5,231 nt of DNA, from assembly GCA_013813185.1 (NCBI GenBank), contig JACCSD010000072.1, positions 1 to 5,231 on the forward strand, read 5' to 3'. A program made the position numbers and the translations under genes. The notes under the pieces are model-generated. The model did not search any database and was not told the origin of the DNA. It was given only the letters and a program-made list of their open reading frames with translations. The DNA is from Burkholderiaceae bacterium. Lineage in GTDB: Bacteria > Pseudomonadota > Gammaproteobacteria > Burkholderiales > Burkholderiaceae_F. How positions within the stretch are numbered: position 1 is the first letter of the stretch; each line of letters begins with the position of its first letter. Shown one piece after another: positions 1 through 5,231 of this stretch.

Positions 1-184
1 GCCTTTGGGGCGTCGTCGAGGAGCGGAGCGCCGGCGGGTCTTTAAGGGCCTGTTGTTTGAGAGAGCGCAGCGAACGAGTTCACAGGCCCGCCGCTGGCGC
101 GAGTACCGCAGAGCAGTCCCGAAGGGACCGACGCCCAGGCAGCGCAGCTCTGCTCGCCGCTTGCGCGCCGCGGCCCAGTCTCTG
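1..184. repeat. Structured repeat-like element with nested inverted repeats, upstream of the permease gene
   Basis: No convincing gene lies here. Three sets of inverted repeats are visible. GGGCCTGT at 46-53 pairs with ACAGGCCC at 82-89. Downstream is a concentric set: GGCGCG 96-101 with CGCGCC 164-169, GCAGAGC 108-114 with GCTCTGC 147-153, and a tight hairpin GTCCC 116-120 / GGGAC 124-128 with a GAA loop. Translated in the permease frame it gives a low-complexity Arg-rich peptide unlike any ABC permease N-terminus. From memory, the wording (GTTTGAG, CGAGTACCGCAGAG, GGACCGACGCCCAGGCAGCG) resembles dispersed intergenic repeats of Betaproteobacteria; I could not test this. The left limit is unknown because the element may begin before the window. 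It sits within an operon, probably between two permease genes, so it could act as an mRNA-stability or attenuation structure. That role is inference. Confidence 0.6.
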
Positions 185-997
185 ATGATCTCCCGAGCGT
201 TCCTGTTCGTCATCGTCGTGCTCTACACGGCCTTTGCCGCCGGCCCGTTCCTGTGGGTCGCGACGCTGTCGCTGCGCACGACCAGCGAGATCTCGCTCGA
301 TCACTACGCGTGGCCCGAGAAACTGCACTGGGATAAGTTTCCGCAGGCGTGGTTCAACTCGAATTACAGCGTGTACTTCGAGAACAGCGCGCTGGTCGTG
401 ATCTCGGCAGTGTTCGTGCTGACGCTCGTCGGCGCGATGGCTGCGCACTGTTTTGCTCGTTACCGCTTCCGGATCAACCGGCTTTTGTACTTCGTCATCT
501 TCTCGGCGATTATTTTTCCGCCGCAGATCACCATCATCGCGTTGTTCCAGATCCTGGTCGACTACGGGCTCTACAACAGCTTGATCGGCCTGACGCTGGT
601 TTACATCGCGGTGCAATTGCCGTTGACGGTTTACATCCTCGAAAGCTTCTTTGCGCGCATACCGGCCGATCTGTTCGACGCCGCGCGCATCGACGGCTAT
701 CCCGAGTGGCACATCTTCTGGAAGGTGAGCTTTCCGATCGCACTGCCGGCGATCTCCACCACCGTGATCCTGAACACGATCCTGCTGTGGAACGAGTTTC
801 TGTATGCGGTGGTGCTGATCACCGACGAAGCGAAGCGCACGCTGCCGCTGGGAATCCAGCGCTTCATGGGCGATCAGCTGGAAGACGTCGGAATGATCGC
901 GACCGGACTGATGATCGCGATCATTCCGGTCGTGCTGATCTACCTGTTCTTCTCCGAGAAACTGATCCAGGGCATGACCGCGGGAGCGGTGAAGTAA
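185..997 (+). CDS. Carbohydrate ABC transporter permease, MalG family
   Basis: Inner-membrane subunit of a CUT1-type sugar importer (270 aa, normal for the family). About six hydrophobic segments are visible, near residues 5-27, 68-90, 100-122, 133-155, 190-212 and 236-256. The cytoplasmic EAA loop that docks on the ATPase is clear: DAARIDG at 165-171 followed by the LP at 187-188. The family-typical NSA at 67-69, the WNEFL at 202-206 and a C-terminus ending GAVK are also present. The reading frame is open upstream to a TTG at 5, but those 60 residues come from the Arg-rich repeat, so I chose the ATG at 185, immediately before the first membrane segment. No Shine-Dalgarno sequence is seen there. 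A TGA in another frame at 183-185 overlaps this ATG, so coupling to an upstream cistron is possible. The partner MalF-type permease and binding protein are expected to the left. Substrate unknown. Confidence 0.95.
   Translation: MISRAFLFVIVVLYTAFAAGPFLWVATLSLRTTSEISLDHYAWPEKLHWDKFPQAWFNSNYSVYFENSALVVISAVFVLTLVGAMAAHCFARYRFRINRLLYFVIFSAIIFPPQITIIALFQILVDYGLYNSLIGLTLVYIAVQLPLTVYILESFFARIPADLFDAARIDGYPEWHIFWKVSFPIALPAISTTVILNTILLWNEFLYAVVLITDEAKRTLPLGIQRFMGDQLEDVGMIATGLMIAIIPVVLIYLFFSEKLIQGMTAGAVK
982..986 (+). promoter_or_regulatory. Shine-Dalgarno-like GGGAG that fits the ATG at 997 better than the ATPase ATG at 1016
   Basis: GGGAG lies inside the last codons of the permease gene. Ten bases separate it from the ATG at 997, a workable distance, but 29 bases separate it from the ATG at 1016 that opens the ATPase frame. 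No other purine-rich motif sits before 1016. Ribosomes may therefore load at 997, stop at 1012-1014 and restart two bases on at 1016. This reading is inferred from spacing alone. Confidence 0.4.
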
Positions 998-1014
998 TGG
1001 CGGTCGCTACATAA
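997..1014 (+). other. Five-codon mini-ORF (MAVAT) between permease and ATPase genes
   Basis: The ATG overlaps the permease stop (TAATG) and is followed by four codons and TAA, ending one base before the ATPase ATG. The peptide MAVAT resembles the ATPase N-terminus MATVS, so the two starts look like a small duplication, or like one original start disrupted by an indel. The distance between the two ATGs is 19 bases, one more than a multiple of three. Removing a single base would fuse them into one frame. It may serve termination-reinitiation coupling; a function for the peptide itself is unlikely. Confidence 0.35.
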
Positions 1015-1015
1015 C

Positions 1016-2077
1016 ATGGCCACTGTGTCGCTGAAAGATTTGACCAAGCGCTATCCCGGCTCCGATCTTCTCGCGGTGGACGCCGTCAATCTCGACGTTG
1101 ACCACGGCGAGTTCATGGTCCTGCTCGGGCCCTCCGGCTGCGGCAAGTCGACCACGTTGCGCATGGTCGCCGGACTCGAATCGATCAGCGCCGGCAGTTT
1201 GTCGATTGACGGCAAGCGCGTGAATGAAGTCCCGGCGAAGGATCGCGACATCGCGATGGTGTTCCAGAGCTACGCGCTGTACCCGCATATGTCGGTGCTG
1301 GACAATCTCGCGTTCGGCCTGCGTCGCCGCGGCGTGTCGACCAGCGAGATCGATAAGCGCGTGCGAGCCGTGGCCGAAACTCTCGGCCTCGCCGAGCTCC
1401 TGAAACGAAAACCACACGCCTTGTCGGGCGGACAGCGCCAGCGCGTAGCGCTCGGCCGCGCCATCGTGCGCGACCCGAAGGTTTTTCTGTTCGACGAGCC
1501 GCTTTCCAACCTGGACGCTGCGTTGCGAGTCGGGATGCGCGGCGAGCTGATCAAGCTGCATCACCGCTTGGGCGCCACGATGATCTACGTGACACATGAT
1601 CAGGTGGAGGCGATGACGATGGGCGATCGCATCTGCATCATGAACGGGGGCAAGGTGGTCCAGCTAGGCAGCCCGCTCGATGTGTATCGCGAGCCGGCCG
1701 ACATGTTCGTCGCATCGTTTCTCGGGAGCCCGCCCACCAACTTGTTGCCTGGCCGATTCAACGGCACGCACCTGGTAGTCGGTCAAGCCCATCTGCCCGT
1801 GCCGCGCAATGCCAACGCCGAGCAGGTTATCTTCGGTATTCGACCGGAGGACATTCGCATCGACGGCACTGCACCGCATACCTACGGCGAAGTTCTCGCC
1901 GTCGAGCCCCTGGGCGCGGAAACAATCGTCAGATTCCGATTGCCGGAGATACCGCACGACGTGCTGGTGCGCGGCCCGCGCAGCGTCGCAGCCAAGGTGG
2001 GTGATCGCGCGCCGATCACCTTCGACATGACCTCCGCGCACCTGTTCGATCCGATCACGACTCAACGTATTGCGTAA
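1016..2077 (+). CDS. Sugar ABC transporter ATP-binding protein, MalK/UgpC family
   Basis: Cytoplasmic ATPase that drives a CUT1 sugar importer, 353 aa, full length for the family. All nucleotide-binding motifs are intact: Walker A GPSGCGKST at 38-46, Q-loop Gln84 in VFQSYALYP, signature LSGGQ at 136-140, Walker B FLFDEP at 157-162, D-loop SNLDA at 164-168 and switch His194 in VTHDQVEAM. After about residue 235 comes the C-terminal OB/TOBE-type regulatory region, with the family hallmark GIRPED at 274-279 and the LGSPPTNLLPG linker near 236-246. This tail separates MalK/UgpC proteins, which often serve several importers, from simple ABC ATPases. The gene starts 18 bases after the permease stop and should pair with its EAA loop. 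The start at 1016 gives the typical N-terminus (MATVSLKDLTKRY) but has no well-placed Shine-Dalgarno sequence. Substrate not deducible from the ATPase. Confidence 0.97.
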   Translation: MATVSLKDLTKRYPGSDLLAVDAVNLDVDHGEFMVLLGPSGCGKSTTLRMVAGLESISAGSLSIDGKRVNEVPAKDRDIAMVFQSYALYPHMSVLDNLAFGLRRRGVSTSEIDKRVRAVAETLGLAELLKRKPHALSGGQRQRVALGRAIVRDPKVFLFDEPLSNLDAALRVGMRGELIKLHHRLGATMIYVTHDQVEAMTMGDRICIMNGGKVVQLGSPLDVYREPADMFVASFLGSPPTNLLPGRFNGTHLVVGQAHLPVPRNANAEQVIFGIRPEDIRIDGTAPHTYGEVLAVEPLGAETIVRFRLPEIPHDVLVRGPRSVAAKVGDRAPITFDMTSAHLFDPITTQRIA

Positions 2078-2078
2078 G

Positions 2079-2084
2079 AAGGAA
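2079..2084 (+). promoter_or_regulatory. Ribosome binding site of the RraA-like gene
   Basis: AAGGAA directly follows the ATPase stop codon, with ten bases to the ATG at 2095. It is the clearest Shine-Dalgarno sequence in the window and supports 2095 as the start. It also suggests this gene can load ribosomes independently, unlike the overlapping genes after it. Confidence 0.6.
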
Positions 2085-2094
2085 TAACACCGTT

Positions 2095-2778
2095 ATGCCC
2101 AACCCCCCTGCACTCATGGTTCGCCGCAACTTCGTTCGGCCAGCGGACGCTCTCGTGAACCAATTGCGCCAATCACCCACCGGCTGGGTCGTCGATGCCA
2201 ACGGACGGCGCGGAGCGCTCGACTACCGCGTGCGCCCGCTGACCAGCGCAATGCGTTTTTGCGGCGTCGCGTTGACCGTTCAAAGCCGGCCGCGCGACAA
2301 CCTCGCTCCCTACGCGGCTATTCGGTACGCAAAGCCGGGCGATGTGATGCTGATTTCGACCGACAGCTACGAAGAAGCCAGCGTCGCGGGTGACGTGCTG
2401 CTGGGCATGGCGAAAAACCAGGGCGTGTGCGCGCTGGTCACCGATGGGCTGGTGCGCGACATCGACGGGCTGAACGCAGTAGGCATTCCGGTCTTTGCGC
2501 GCGGCTTGTCGCCGAACTCGCCGCATAAGGATGGCCCAGGGAAGATCGGACTGCCGATCTACGTCGGCGGTGTGATGGTCAACTCAGGCGATGTCGTGAT
2601 CGGTGACAAAGACGGTGTCGTGGTCGTCGCGCGCGAAGCGCTCGAAAGCGTGCTCGGTGCGCTTGCCGATGTGAAGGCCAAGGAAGACAAGATGGAAGCG
2701 CTGGTAGCCAAAGGCGCAACGCTTCCGCCCGGTTTCGAAGAATTGCTTTCCGAGAAGGGCGTGCAGTACCTTGATTGA
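2095..2778 (+). CDS. RraA-like / HMG-CHA aldolase family protein
   Basis: Cytoplasmic protein of the RraA-like superfamily (227 aa), which includes class II pyruvate aldolases such as 4-hydroxy-4-methyl-2-oxoglutarate aldolase, oxaloacetate decarboxylases and the RNase E inhibitor RraA. The diagnostic core is intact: PGDVMLIST at 81-89, AGDVLLGMAKNQG at 98-110 leading into VTDGLVRDIDG at 115-125, with the Arg121-Asp122 pair that binds substrate and metal in the aldolases. Then come IPVFARGLSP at 131-140 and the GGVMVNSGDVVIGDKDGVVVV strand pair near 158-178. Its place in a sugar-importer operon with two dehydrogenases favours an enzyme acting on a 2-oxo acid over an RNase E regulator; that is inference. 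It is often misannotated as a dimethylmenaquinone methyltransferase. The C-terminal helix (about 181-206) is followed by a short tail. The TGA stop overlaps the ATG of the next gene by one base. Confidence 0.9.
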   Translation: MPNPPALMVRRNFVRPADALVNQLRQSPTGWVVDANGRRGALDYRVRPLTSAMRFCGVALTVQSRPRDNLAPYAAIRYAKPGDVMLISTDSYEEASVAGDVLLGMAKNQGVCALVTDGLVRDIDGLNAVGIPVFARGLSPNSPHKDGPGKIGLPIYVGGVMVNSGDVVIGDKDGVVVVAREALESVLGALADVKAKEDKMEALVAKGATLPPGFEELLSEKGVQYLD

Positions 2779-3722
2779 TGAAAAGAGTCCTGTATTTGTC
2801 GCACGCAACGCCGGAGGTGTATTCGATCATCCGCGCGGCGTTGCCCGCAGAGTTGGAGTTGGTGACGCTCGAACAGAACAGCGACGACGAGCGGCGCCAG
2901 AGAATCGCCGAGTGTGAGGTCGTCATCGTTGCCGCCACGCCGTTGCGCAAGTCTGTGATCGATGCCGCGATACAACTCAAGCTTGTTCATCATCAAGGCG
3001 TCGGCTGGCAGGACACGACCGATCATGAAGAGCTGAAGTCGCGCGGCATTCCGCTGGCGCTGACCCCGGAAGGCACCACGGTCGGCGTGGCGGAGCACAC
3101 CGTGCTGATGATCCTGGCGGCGTTGAAGCTGCTGCCGTTTGCGGACAGCGAGCTGCGCCAGGGTCGCTTTCATGTCAACGCGCTCAGACCGATATCGCGC
3201 GAGCTGAACGGACTGACGGTCGGCTATATCGGGATGGGCCGTATCGCGCGGGCGGTCGCGGAGCGCTTGGGCGCTTTTGGCACACGAGGTATTTTTTTCG
3301 ACCCGATCGTGCCTACTGCGGTCGGGCTGCAGCGCCGGTCATTCGATCAGGTGCTGCAGGAGGCCGATGTGGTCACGCTGCATCTGCCACTGACCGCGGA
3401 GACACGTCACCTGATCGGCGCCGACGAGATCGCGCGAATGAAGCGTGGCGCGTATCTGGTCAACACGGCGCGCGGCGGGCTGGTCGACGAACCAGCGCTG
3501 GTCGCCGCACTCGAATCCGGCCACCTGGCGGCCGCGGCACTCGATGTTTTCGAGACCGAACCGCTACCGGCTGGGCATCTGCTGACGCGGTTGAAGAATG
3601 TGGTGCTGACACCGCACATCTCGGCCGGGACGCGCGACGCGCTGCAGACAAAAATGCGCGCATTGTTTTCCAATGTGCAGCGCTTCTATCGCGGCGAGCC
3701 GTTGCAGAACCGCGTCTTTTAG
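2778..3722 (+). CDS. D-isomer-specific 2-hydroxyacid dehydrogenase, NAD-dependent
   Basis: Oxidises a D-2-hydroxy acid to the 2-oxo acid, or the reverse, in the cytoplasm; 314 aa, complete. The split catalytic domain flanks a Rossmann domain beginning at GYIGMGRIA (149-157, glycines 152 and 154). Asp175, at the end of the second strand (GIFFDP), favours NAD over NADP. The expected catalytic triad is present: Arg232 in ARGGLVD, Glu261 in DVFETEP and His280 in LTPHISAGT. The substrate loop reads HHQGVGWQD (71-79), and the hinge TVGVAEHTV (101-109) matches the family's VAEH motif. The start is the ATG in the TGATG overlap with the preceding gene; a TTG three bases earlier (2775) would add one residue. 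No Shine-Dalgarno sequence is well placed, so coupled translation is likely. It resembles phosphoglycerate dehydrogenase relatives but lacks the SerA ACT domain, and its context argues for a sugar-acid or related substrate. The exact substrate is not readable. Confidence 0.93.
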   Translation: MKRVLYLSHATPEVYSIIRAALPAELELVTLEQNSDDERRQRIAECEVVIVAATPLRKSVIDAAIQLKLVHHQGVGWQDTTDHEELKSRGIPLALTPEGTTVGVAEHTVLMILAALKLLPFADSELRQGRFHVNALRPISRELNGLTVGYIGMGRIARAVAERLGAFGTRGIFFDPIVPTAVGLQRRSFDQVLQEADVVTLHLPLTAETRHLIGADEIARMKRGAYLVNTARGGLVDEPALVAALESGHLAAAALDVFETEPLPAGHLLTRLKNVVLTPHISAGTRDALQTKMRALFSNVQRFYRGEPLQNRVF

Positions 3723-3728
3723 GTGCCG

Positions 3729-3770
3729 ATGATCGACTACCAGTCACACCCAAGGCTTTGTTCCCAATGA
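3729..3770 (+). other. Thirteen-residue ORF overlapping the Gfo/Idh start; possible leader or gene remnant
   Basis: This ORF reads MIDYQSHPRLCSQ and stops at a TGA that overlaps the ATG of the next gene (ATGA at 3767-3770), like the other coupled junctions here. An AGGTG at 3721-3725 precedes its ATG by only three bases, a short spacing. The opening MIDYQSH resembles, from memory, the N-terminus of amidohydrolase-superfamily enzymes (I-D-x-x-x-H). It could be the stub of an amidohydrolase gene lost by deletion, a coupling leader, or chance. Confidence 0.25.
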
Positions 3771-4768
3771 AGCCGAAGCTGCGCGTTGCGATGGCGGGAG
3801 CGGGCTTCGCGAGTGGACTGCACCTGGCGGGATGGAAGCGCGTAGCCAATGCCGAAGTCGTCGCCATCTGCGATCCGCGCCAGGAGAAGGCCGCCGAACG
3901 CGCGCGCGAGTTCGGCGTGAGCGCAGTATTTCACCACGCCGCTGCAATGCTCGCCGAGGTGAAGCCTGATGCGCTCGACGTCGTCGCGCCGATGCACATG
4001 CACGTTCCGTTGTGCCTGCTTGCCGCCGATCGCGGCGTTCACATCCTCTGTCAGAAGCCGCTGGCGCCGAGCCTTGCGGAGGCCAGGGATTTGTCGCGCG
4101 CGATTCACGGCAAAGTGCGTCTGATGGTGCACGAGAACTGGCGCTTTCGTGCACAGTACCGCCGCCTGCGGAGCTGGCTGGATGCCGGTGACCTCGGCGA
4201 GCCGGTGTCAAGCATCATGCAAGTGCACTCGTCGGGGTTGCTCGAAGATCAGGCGGGCGTGCTGCCGCAACTGGTACGCCAGCCATTTTTTGCACAACTC
4301 GAGCGGCTGTTGATCGGCGAGGTGTTGATTCATCACCTCGACGTGTTGCGCTGGCTGCTTGGCCCAATGCGTGTCGCGGCAGTCAGAACCGGCCGGCTTT
4401 GCGCAGCAGTGAAAGGTGAAGATCACGCCGTCATCCTGCTCGAAGGACAAAAGCGGTGGGCGCTGCTCGACGGCAACCTGGCGACGCCGGGCGCGCCGCC
4501 GACCCCTTCGGATCGCCTTGAGCTCGTCGGCACGAAGGGCACGGCGCTATTCGAGAACAACACGCTGCAGCTGCGGGGCGCGCGCGAAGAGACGGTCGAA
4601 TTCGACCTCGTCGCTGGCTATGGCGACAGCTACGCCGCGGCCATCGCGCACTTCGCCACCGCACTGGCAACCGGAGCTGCGTTCGAGACCGACGTGGATG
4701 AGAACCTGCAAACGCTTGCCTTGGTCGAGGATGCGTATGCGACCGCGCGTCCTCTGCAAGTCGCATGA
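3767..4768 (+). CDS. Gfo/Idh/MocA family NAD(P)-dependent oxidoreductase
   Basis: A 333-residue sugar or cyclitol dehydrogenase-type protein. The N-terminal Rossmann domain begins with VAMAGAGFASG (7-17), and AICDP at 33-37 ends the second strand with Asp36, suggesting NAD. The family EKP motif appears as CQKPLA (95-100): the lysine (97) and proline are kept, but Glu is replaced by Gln. The C-terminal substrate domain has ENWRF at 123-127, DLGEP at 142-146 and GEVLIHHLDVLRWLLG at 184-199, where His189/His190 and Asp192 lie at the usual catalytic His position. I start at the ATG at 3767 because it leads directly into the Rossmann fold, with AAGG at 3752-3755 upstream; a TTG at 3758 would add three residues. 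The gap to the previous gene is 44 bases, the longest between genes of this operon. Substrate unknown; a sugar or sugar-acid ring carbon is the usual target. Its stop overlaps the regulator start by ATGA. Confidence 0.93.
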   Translation: MKPKLRVAMAGAGFASGLHLAGWKRVANAEVVAICDPRQEKAAERAREFGVSAVFHHAAAMLAEVKPDALDVVAPMHMHVPLCLLAADRGVHILCQKPLAPSLAEARDLSRAIHGKVRLMVHENWRFRAQYRRLRSWLDAGDLGEPVSSIMQVHSSGLLEDQAGVLPQLVRQPFFAQLERLLIGEVLIHHLDVLRWLLGPMRVAAVRTGRLCAAVKGEDHAVILLEGQKRWALLDGNLATPGAPPTPSDRLELVGTKGTALFENNTLQLRGAREETVEFDLVAGYGDSYAAAIAHFATALATGAAFETDVDENLQTLALVEDAYATARPLQVA

Positions 4769-5231
4769 AAACTGCCGAGCTCGTCACGCTCGATCCCCTG
4801 CAACAGGTCGTCTCCGTGTTGCAGGAGGACATCGTGCTCGGACGCCTGCCACCGGGCGCGCGTCTGGTGGAAGAGGATTTGGCCGATCGATTGCACACGA
4901 AGCGGCACGTCCTGCGCCAGGCGTTCATGGAGCTCGAGCGCTTTGGCCTCGTCGAGCGCAAGCGCAATCGCGGCGCGTCGGTGCGGCAGTTGACGCTCGA
5001 AGATGTCTCTCAGATTTACGCGGTGCGCTCAATCCTGGAGCGCGCCGCCGCAGCGCAGATTCCATTGCCGCTCGGCAAAGCGGAGTTGAAAGCCATCGTC
5101 GCGGCACAACGCAGGCACGACGCGGCGGTCGAGGCCGGCGACGCCAAGGCCGTGTTCCGCGCAAACTTCGAGTTCCATGACGCGTTGTTTGCCGCCTGCG
5201 GCAATCCCTACCTCGCAGCGGCGATCGACGA
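4765..5231 (+). CDS. GntR-family transcriptional regulator, FadR subfamily with FCD domain (3' end cut by window)
   Basis: The first 155 residues are visible and the gene runs off the right edge; family members are usually about 220-250 aa. Residues 10-75 form the winged helix: LGRLPPGARLVEEDLADRL (25-43), a recognition region TKRHVLRQAFMELERFGLV (45-63), and the wing RNRGASVR (67-74). The usual S-R-T-P-V-R-E-A-L is replaced by T-K-R-H-V-L-R-Q-A. From about 78 the helical FCD effector domain begins, with VRSILERAAA (87-96) and NFEFHDALFAACGN (134-147), where Asn134 and His138 lie at a metal-ligand pair position. FCD regulators commonly bind organic or sugar acids, often as repressors of their own operon. 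The ATG overlaps the preceding stop (ATGA) with no Shine-Dalgarno sequence, so it is probably coupled. Its operator would be expected at the operon promoter, outside the window. Confidence 0.93.
   Translation, partial: MKTAELVTLDPLQQVVSVLQEDIVLGRLPPGARLVEEDLADRLHTKRHVLRQAFMELERFGLVERKRNRGASVRQLTLEDVSQIYAVRSILERAAAAQIPLPLGKAELKAIVAAQRRHDAAVEAGDAKAVFRANFEFHDALFAACGNPYLAAAID

Noticed and set aside
1..45. Tail of an upstream permease gene ending at the TAA at 43-45
   Set aside because: The fourteen visible residues do not resemble a MalF C-terminus, and other frames are equally open, so no partial CDS is called.
46..128. Rho-independent terminator or CRISPR-like repeats in the left region
   Set aside because: The stems have no following T-tract, and there are no regularly spaced direct repeats.
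80..712. Long minus-strand ORF opposite the permease (210 aa)
   Set aside because: Its translation is rich in Arg, Asp, Gln and His with no domain, typical of the antisense of a GC-rich gene, and it opposes a clear permease.
349..1014. Plus-strand ORF of 221 aa inside the permease gene
   Set aside because: It is an out-of-frame shadow rich in Arg and His; only its last five codons form the mini-ORF discussed.
1007..1597. Minus-strand ORF opposite the ATPase (196 aa)
   Set aside because: It lies opposite intact Walker and signature motifs and has no recognisable domain.
2559..3173. Minus-strand ORF spanning the RraA-like / dehydrogenase junction (204 aa)
   Set aside because: It crosses two well-supported genes on the other strand, and its composition is that of an antisense shadow.
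3723..3766. Promoter or operator in the 44-base gap before the Gfo/Idh gene
   Set aside because: No convincing -35/-10 pair or palindrome could be seen; the gap is better explained by the small ORF and coupling.
4416..5180. Plus-strand ORF of 254 aa across the Gfo/Idh-GntR junction
   Set aside because: It is very Arg/Ser/Ala-rich and overlaps the conserved C-terminus of the oxidoreductase and the winged helix of the regulator in another frame.

Overview
The window is a compact piece of one catabolic operon from a GC-rich bacterium. All convincing genes are on the + strand. The layout and the transporter and regulator families (MalG/MalK-type importer, FadR-type GntR regulator with an FCD domain) fit a proteobacterium. 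The structured repeat at the left edge resembles, from memory, dispersed repeats of Betaproteobacteria (Burkholderiales-like). That taxonomic guess is inference, with no marker gene to confirm it.

Region by region: positions 1-184 hold no convincing gene but a repeat-like element rich in nested inverted repeats. It lies directly upstream of a MalG-type sugar ABC permease (185-997). A MalK/UgpC-type ATPase follows (1016-2077), then an RraA-like / HMG-CHA aldolase-family protein (2095-2778), a D-2-hydroxyacid dehydrogenase (2778-3722), a Gfo/Idh/MocA oxidoreductase (3767-4768), and the first 155 residues of a GntR/FCD regulator (4765 to the right edge, where it is cut). Junctions are very tight (TAATG, TGATG and ATGA overlaps), so translational coupling in a single transcript is likely. 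No internal promoter or terminator is evident.

How the genes could work together: the permease and ATPase would be half of an importer whose solute-binding protein and partner permease probably lie to the left, outside the window. The imported compound (a sugar, sugar acid or related polyol) would be oxidised or reduced by the two NAD(P)-dependent dehydrogenases. A 2-oxo-acid intermediate could be cleaved or decarboxylated by the RraA-like enzyme, with the GntR/FCD protein sensing an acid intermediate. The substrate cannot be read from sequence.

Points most worth a second look are the mid-operon repeat that is open in the permease frame, a 5-codon mini-cistron holding the Shine-Dalgarno-spaced start before the ATPase, and a 13-codon ORF before the Gfo/Idh gene whose first residues resemble an amidohydrolase N-terminus. 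Otherwise this is an ordinary, though pathway-unassigned, accessory catabolic operon. I see no defence, mobile or RNA-based system.
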